From contig NZ_FOAT01000001.1 of assembly GCF_900109655.1 (NCBI RefSeq), forward strand, positions 359,502 through 423,501: a stretch of DNA of 64,000 nucleotides. Direction: 5' to 3'. Source of the stretch: Hominimerdicola alba (GTDB lineage Bacteria > Bacillota > Clostridia > Oscillospirales > Ruminococcaceae). The notes below the pieces were generated by a model that was not told the origin of the DNA, made no database searches, and was given only the letters and a program-made list of their open reading frames with translations. Position 1 is the stretch's first letter, and each line of letters starts with the position of its first letter. Below, piece by piece: positions 61,916 to 64,000 of the stretch. The translations under genes and the position numbers were made by a program.

Positions 61916-62768
61916 ATTTCTCTCTTACTCATTTCGTGGAAAAGAAGGCCTGAGGAGATATCTCAAATATTTCGGGCTTAGTCTCGGAGTTTTATTCCTG
62001 TTCCATATCATTCTGCTCATTGCCGGTATCATCAGTGTAAATTTCAGAAGTGACTGGAAAAACATTTATGAAAGCGCAGGTGCTGCGGCGGCAGGTATCA
62101 TTTTCGGGATGGTTCTTTATGATCTTATAAAGATATCACTGCATAACGGCACTTCAAGAGTAAGTATTCTTGTAGGCAGCGGTGCAGCAGCTCTCACGTT
62201 CGGTGCGCTGAGTTCTGTAATGATAGAAACTGTCTACCTTATAACAGATGGTATTTTCAGGCTTGCAGGCATGAGACTCGACTGTATAATAATGTGTGAT
62301 GACCGCCATACCTGGGCAGGCGGTGAACAGTTGTCAATGCAGGGCATGAACGATCTGCTCGCACATGACCCGAGGTTCATATTTTTCAGCATCAGCGAGA
62401 TATTCCTGCTTGTTATGCTGGGTTATACAGCTGTGATGGTTTTTCTTGCTGTAAAGCAAAGAACAAACCTGTTTGGAGCATCGGTCGCATCTGCGGTAAC
62501 AGCATATTGCTATTTTAATGTGTTTATAGAATACGGCGGTTCGGTAACACTTCGCGGAGAGCTTATGTCAGGGCTCAGAGAAAAAATGATATATATCGGA
62601 GAGATACTTCACCCCAACCCAATGGCACCTGATCAGTACGGCAGTTGCCTTGGAGCGGTCATAGCTTTTCTGACAACTGCGTTGATGGTATTCATGATCG
62701 GTTATCTGGTTTATGCAGTGTTCATACTTAGGGTTCCTGCTGCAGAAAGAAAGAGAGGTGTTCGTTAA
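61908..62768 (+). CDS. ABC transporter membrane protein, first
   Basis: 286 residues from the ATG at 61908, which has AGGAGGTG upstream. Six probable membrane helices (about 22-43, 60-80, 88-110, 150-172, 180-200, 248-272). It resembles ABC-2 type exporter permeases but has a long extracellular segment with CDDRHTWAGGEQ between helices 3 and 4. Substrate unknown. The second permease gene starts 1 base after the stop. Confidence 0.8.
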   Translation: MGEFLSYSFRGKEGLRRYLKYFGLSLGVLFLFHIILLIAGIISVNFRSDWKNIYESAGAAAAGIIFGMVLYDLIKISLHNGTSRVSILVGSGAAALTFGALSSVMIETVYLITDGIFRLAGMRLDCIIMCDDRHTWAGGEQLSMQGMNDLLAHDPRFIFFSISEIFLLVMLGYTAVMVFLAVKQRTNLFGASVASAVTAYCYFNVFIEYGGSVTLRGELMSGLREKMIYIGEILHPNPMAPDQYGSCLGAVIAFLTTALMVFMIGYLVYAVFILRVPAAERKRGVR

Positions 62769-62769
62769 T

Positions 62770-63354
62770 ATGAAAGAAAGTCTTACTTATATCCTAAAAG
62801 CCAGATTCGGTATAATTTTCACAGCTTTAACCGGTGCTGTTACCATGCTTCTGACTGCAGGGATCTTTGCAATTCCGCTGATGAATATGTTTAGGTATGC
62901 AATGGGCGATCCCGGAAGAACGAAGTCTGAGGCAGCAGAGATACTCAGCGTAAACTTTGAGCGCAGCAGTACGGGAAAATTCGAGATCGTCTCGCTGATA
63001 GCCGCAGCGATATGCGCGTCACTTCTTGCAAAGACCACTGTGGGCTTCTTCAAGGCAAACGGAGTAAGCCGCAAAACTTCATCGAAAGCGCTGTATACCT
63101 ATGTACCGATAACCGCACTGATACTCACAGCAGAAAACCTGCTGATGCGGCTGTGCCTTGTGAGAAACACGATCTACATAAACTCGCGATCTCTTAAAAC
63201 TATGATATTCGGCAGCGGGACTTACGATGTCTTCGCTGACAGACCCTCGGTCATCTCCGAATTTGCAGGAGCAGCAGTTTACTTTACCGTAGCACTTTTC
63301 CTTATGTACGGTGCAATAATTTTTGTATCCCGTTCCCACACCGATACGGACTAA
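62770..63354 (+). CDS. ABC transporter membrane protein, second
   Basis: 194 residues from the ATG at 62770 with GAGAGGTG upstream; in-frame codons upstream lie inside the previous gene and are rejected. About four membrane helices (14-38, 72-90, 105-125, 165-190), fewer than in a full ABC-2 permease, so it may pair with the first permease as a half-size partner. The extracellular loop contains NFERSSTGKFEIV. Last gene of the operon. Confidence 0.78.
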   Translation: MKESLTYILKARFGIIFTALTGAVTMLLTAGIFAIPLMNMFRYAMGDPGRTKSEAAEILSVNFERSSTGKFEIVSLIAAAICASLLAKTTVGFFKANGVSRKTSSKALYTYVPITALILTAENLLMRLCLVRNTIYINSRSLKTMIFGSGTYDVFADRPSVISEFAGAAVYFTVALFLMYGAIIFVSRSHTDTD

Positions 63355-63398
63355 TAAATAAAGTCAGATGTGATCATTACTGTTTTTAATAGATTACT

Positions 63399-63434
63399 AT
63401 CCCTCTATGATAGCATTCATAGGGGGATTTTTGT
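63399..63434 (+). terminator. Terminator of the GntR-ABC operon
   Basis: ATCCCTCTATG (63399-63409)/CATAGGGGGAT (63418-63428), with one wobble pair, followed by five T. Confidence 0.9.
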
Positions 63435-64000
63435 GCATTTCAATGCACTCGGATATCCTTGACCTTTTTGCAAATAGCAGTTTTCAAGTTATCCACTTCA
63501 TATATGAAATTTTAGCCCCCTTATCAAGAAAAAATTCGGATTTTGAAATATATGGCACAGAGCAAACAAACGTGCTATATTATATATTAGAGAGGAGGAC
63601 AAGGGGTAACAAAAATGCAAGACATATCTGTTTCCTGATTAGTTCGCACCCGACCATCTGTGCGAGCTGCCGATGGGATATACATTTGAAAGGGGGAAGC
63701 ATACTCTATAAATAACTCGATGATCTGATTTGCAACCTTTGAAGTATCGTTCGTAAGTCTCGCCAGTTTCATCGGGCAAACTGTTCAGATGTACTTCGCC
63801 TTATCTGAGCAGCCGTTTTATCAAAGGTGAGTGCTGAACGACAAGTTATATTTTTGCCATAATGCCGCAGGCGCAGCACATCGGTGTATCGTAATTATCG
63901 AAATTATAGTGTCTCCCTGCCGAGGACAGCAGGACGAATGGATATGCATTTATGAACTTGCAAGCATTGACAAAGCATATGCTTTGTCACCTGATATTTT
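63435..64000. other. 566-base stretch without a supported gene
   Basis: Only short open frames without ribosome sites are seen on either strand. The most protein-like is a minus-strand frame at 63846-63986 that reads FVNACKFINAYPFVLLSSAG and CCACGIMAKI before a stop, but it has no start codon and may be a gene relic. At 63968-63989 there is a perfect 22-bp palindrome. Confidence 0.5.
63968..63989. promoter_or_regulatory. Perfect 22-bp palindrome
   Basis: TGACAAAGCAT followed directly by its complement ATGCTTTGTCA. It has no loop and no T-run. An operator for a dimeric regulator is more likely than a terminator. The gene it may control lies beyond the window. Confidence 0.5.

Noticed and set aside
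63407..63715. 102-codon frame on the plus strand
   Set aside because: Its ATG lies within the terminator stem of the ABC operon and there is no ribosome site.
63846..63986. Minus-strand frame reading FVNACKFINAYPF
   Set aside because: It looks protein-like but has no start codon and is only about 46 codons long; kept only as a possible relic.

Overview
The window is chromosomal DNA from a low-to-moderate-GC Gram-positive gut anaerobe, most likely Ruminococcus albus or a close relative. The main reason is that two secreted proteins (593-3541 and 54026-56014) end in the same roughly 90-residue module built around a conserved YHQ...AVYLAGKW core, which I recognise as the CBM37-type cell-surface/carbohydrate-binding module characteristic of R. 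albus. A GH74 xyloglucanase, a HrcA/CIRCE heat-shock operon, split MetH, AddAB and MurT/GatD all fit a ruminococcal Firmicute. Promoters are strikingly uniform: about twenty sigma-A sites with TTGAC(A/T), usually a 17-bp spacer and TATAAT could be read directly.

Layout. 1-8.8 kb: edge of an unknown minus-strand gene, a secreted GH74 enzyme, a convergent secreted beta-helix protein, then a membrane protein and a lipoprotein. 8.8-10.9 kb: a compact NAD/ADP-ribose operon (NrtR-like Nudix regulator, NADAR protein, NadE). 10.9-16 kb: peptidase T, phosphofructokinase and a chemoreceptor on the minus strand. 16-25.7 kb: envelope genes (polysaccharide deacetylase, a membrane-anchored cohesin-like protein, SpoIIP, VanY-type peptidase), an AraC-GGDEF fusion, PyrE and a membrane diguanylate cyclase. 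25.8-41.3 kb, all minus strand: AddBA, a tiny gene with its ribosome binding site in a hairpin, methionine synthase with a separately encoded reactivation domain, and hrcA-grpE-dnaK-dnaJ. 41.6-50.5 kb: membrane protein, pyruvate kinase, Ca-type P-ATPase, and a Nudix-murT-gatD operon. 50.5-56 kb: LacI-type regulator and a two-component system upstream of the second CBM37-type protein, whose promoter carries an 11-bp direct repeat suited to an OmpR/PhoB-class regulator. 56-60.2 kb: a TPP-riboswitch-controlled thiamine salvage operon (thiM, thiE, thiD, a methyltransferase, tenA) with a heavily structured spacer between thiE and thiD. 60.4-63.4 kb: a YtrA-type GntR regulator with a perfect operator and an ABC exporter. 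63.4-64 kb: no supported gene.

The least expected feature is a family of long, nested, palindromic intergenic elements. Copies at 3545-4302 and 18089-18490 each fill almost the whole gap between two convergent genes, coming within 3-6 bases of the stop codons. Their stems differ by compensatory changes, which suggests that the fold rather than the sequence is conserved. A fragment lies near 60.3 kb. Other notable points are the NrtR-NADAR-NadE cluster, the AraC-GGDEF fusion with a palindrome at its own start site, sporulation protein SpoIIP in a lineage regarded as non-sporulating, and a tandem of GAAA-tetraloop hairpins inside the thiamine operon.
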